Source: Sapria himalayana
Lineage: Eukaryota; Streptophyta; Magnoliopsida; Malpighiales; Rafflesiaceae
Direction of reading: 5' to 3'
Assembly: GCA_029783825.1 (NCBI GenBank)
Contig: JAREIK010003356.1
Span: 1,862,824 to 1,926,823, forward strand
Length of the DNA: 64,000 bases
The translations under genes were made by a program, and so were the position numbers. The notes under the pieces were generated by a model that did no database searches, was not told where the DNA came from, and worked only from the letters and a program-made list of their open reading frames with translations. This document shows, one piece after another, positions 63,702 through 64,000 of this stretch. How positions within the stretch are numbered: the stretch's first letter is position 1; each line of letters starts with the position of its first letter.

Positions 63702-64000
63702 CTGCAATATTCAGTAATAAAAAAACTAATGAACGATACTATCATGCATGTATGCATCAGACATTACTCTGCATTTACTTAAAAATACATAAGCATGTAT
63801 ATATGCAATATACATGCATACAGTGAGAATATAATATAACTATATGTGTCCAATCACATACACGCACACACACAGGCACACACTATTTTCATATCTTCTC
63901 ATATTTTTTTATCTTGTCCATATATTACACCTTTCTAGTTCAACTTAATCATTGATGCATGGAAATGGTCATTACCAAATATCACACAACCTAAAATTAA

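Larger units (their letters stand above)
62268..64000 (-). mobile_element. E4: CACTA element, left end, cut by the window
   Basis: The terminus CACTACAAGAAATATCCC abuts array 3. Subterminal words fill 62280-62520. A TNP1-like tail follows at 62700-62975 on the minus strand, then exons of a captured SmF gene, also on the minus strand. The upstream end lies beyond the window. Confidence 0.75.

Overview
This window looks like nuclear DNA from a flowering plant. The evidence is decayed but recognisable TNP2 and TNP1 transposases of plant CACTA (En/Spm) elements, a Ty3/gypsy RNase H remnant, and fragments of two housekeeping genes (an ARF1-type GTPase and the spliceosomal Sm protein F). I do not see an intact host gene, and nothing bacterial or viral. 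The species cannot be named from this sequence.

The layout alternates CACTA-type elements with very large degenerate tetranucleotide arrays. E1, 76-12807, is a compound CACTA-like block. Array 1, 12808-23245, is (TCTA)n on the + strand. E2, 23246-32298, is a CACTA element with both ends and TNP2/TNP1 pseudogenes on the minus strand. Array 2, 32299-43171, has the opposite strand, (GATA)n on +. E3, 43172 to about 45931, is a truncated CACTA element. Array 3, about 45932-62267, is (TCTA)n on + again. E4, from 62268 to the window end, is the left end of a fourth CACTA element. The arrays make up about 37.6 kb, or 59% of the window. Every element end that I can define by its terminal CACTA/TAGTG sequence and that faces an array touches it directly.

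E1 and E2 also contain a repeated module: an AT-rich palindromic minisatellite (GTATATAC/GTACGTAC-like words), then in most copies a GC-rich RCY triplet tract (GCT/GCC/ACT/ACC), with a conserved transposase-gene tail beside it. E1 further contains ~0.57-kb AT-rich tandem units, one of which holds an intronless full-length ARF1 retrocopy flanked by perfect 15-bp direct repeats, and a gypsy remnant. E4 carries a captured, intron-containing piece of an SmF gene. E3 carries exon-like pieces of unknown origin.

No gene here appears functional. Most long open frames are artefacts: a TCTA repeat reads Ser-Ile-Tyr-Leu in all three frames of one strand, and the RCY tracts read as Ala/Thr or Ser/Gly runs. 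The biology of interest is genome architecture: CACTA termini coinciding with GATA/TCTA arrays, arrays that switch strand between neighbouring elements, short fold-backs where the tetranucleotide changes strand, and two different routes of host-gene copying (retroposition and DNA-level capture).
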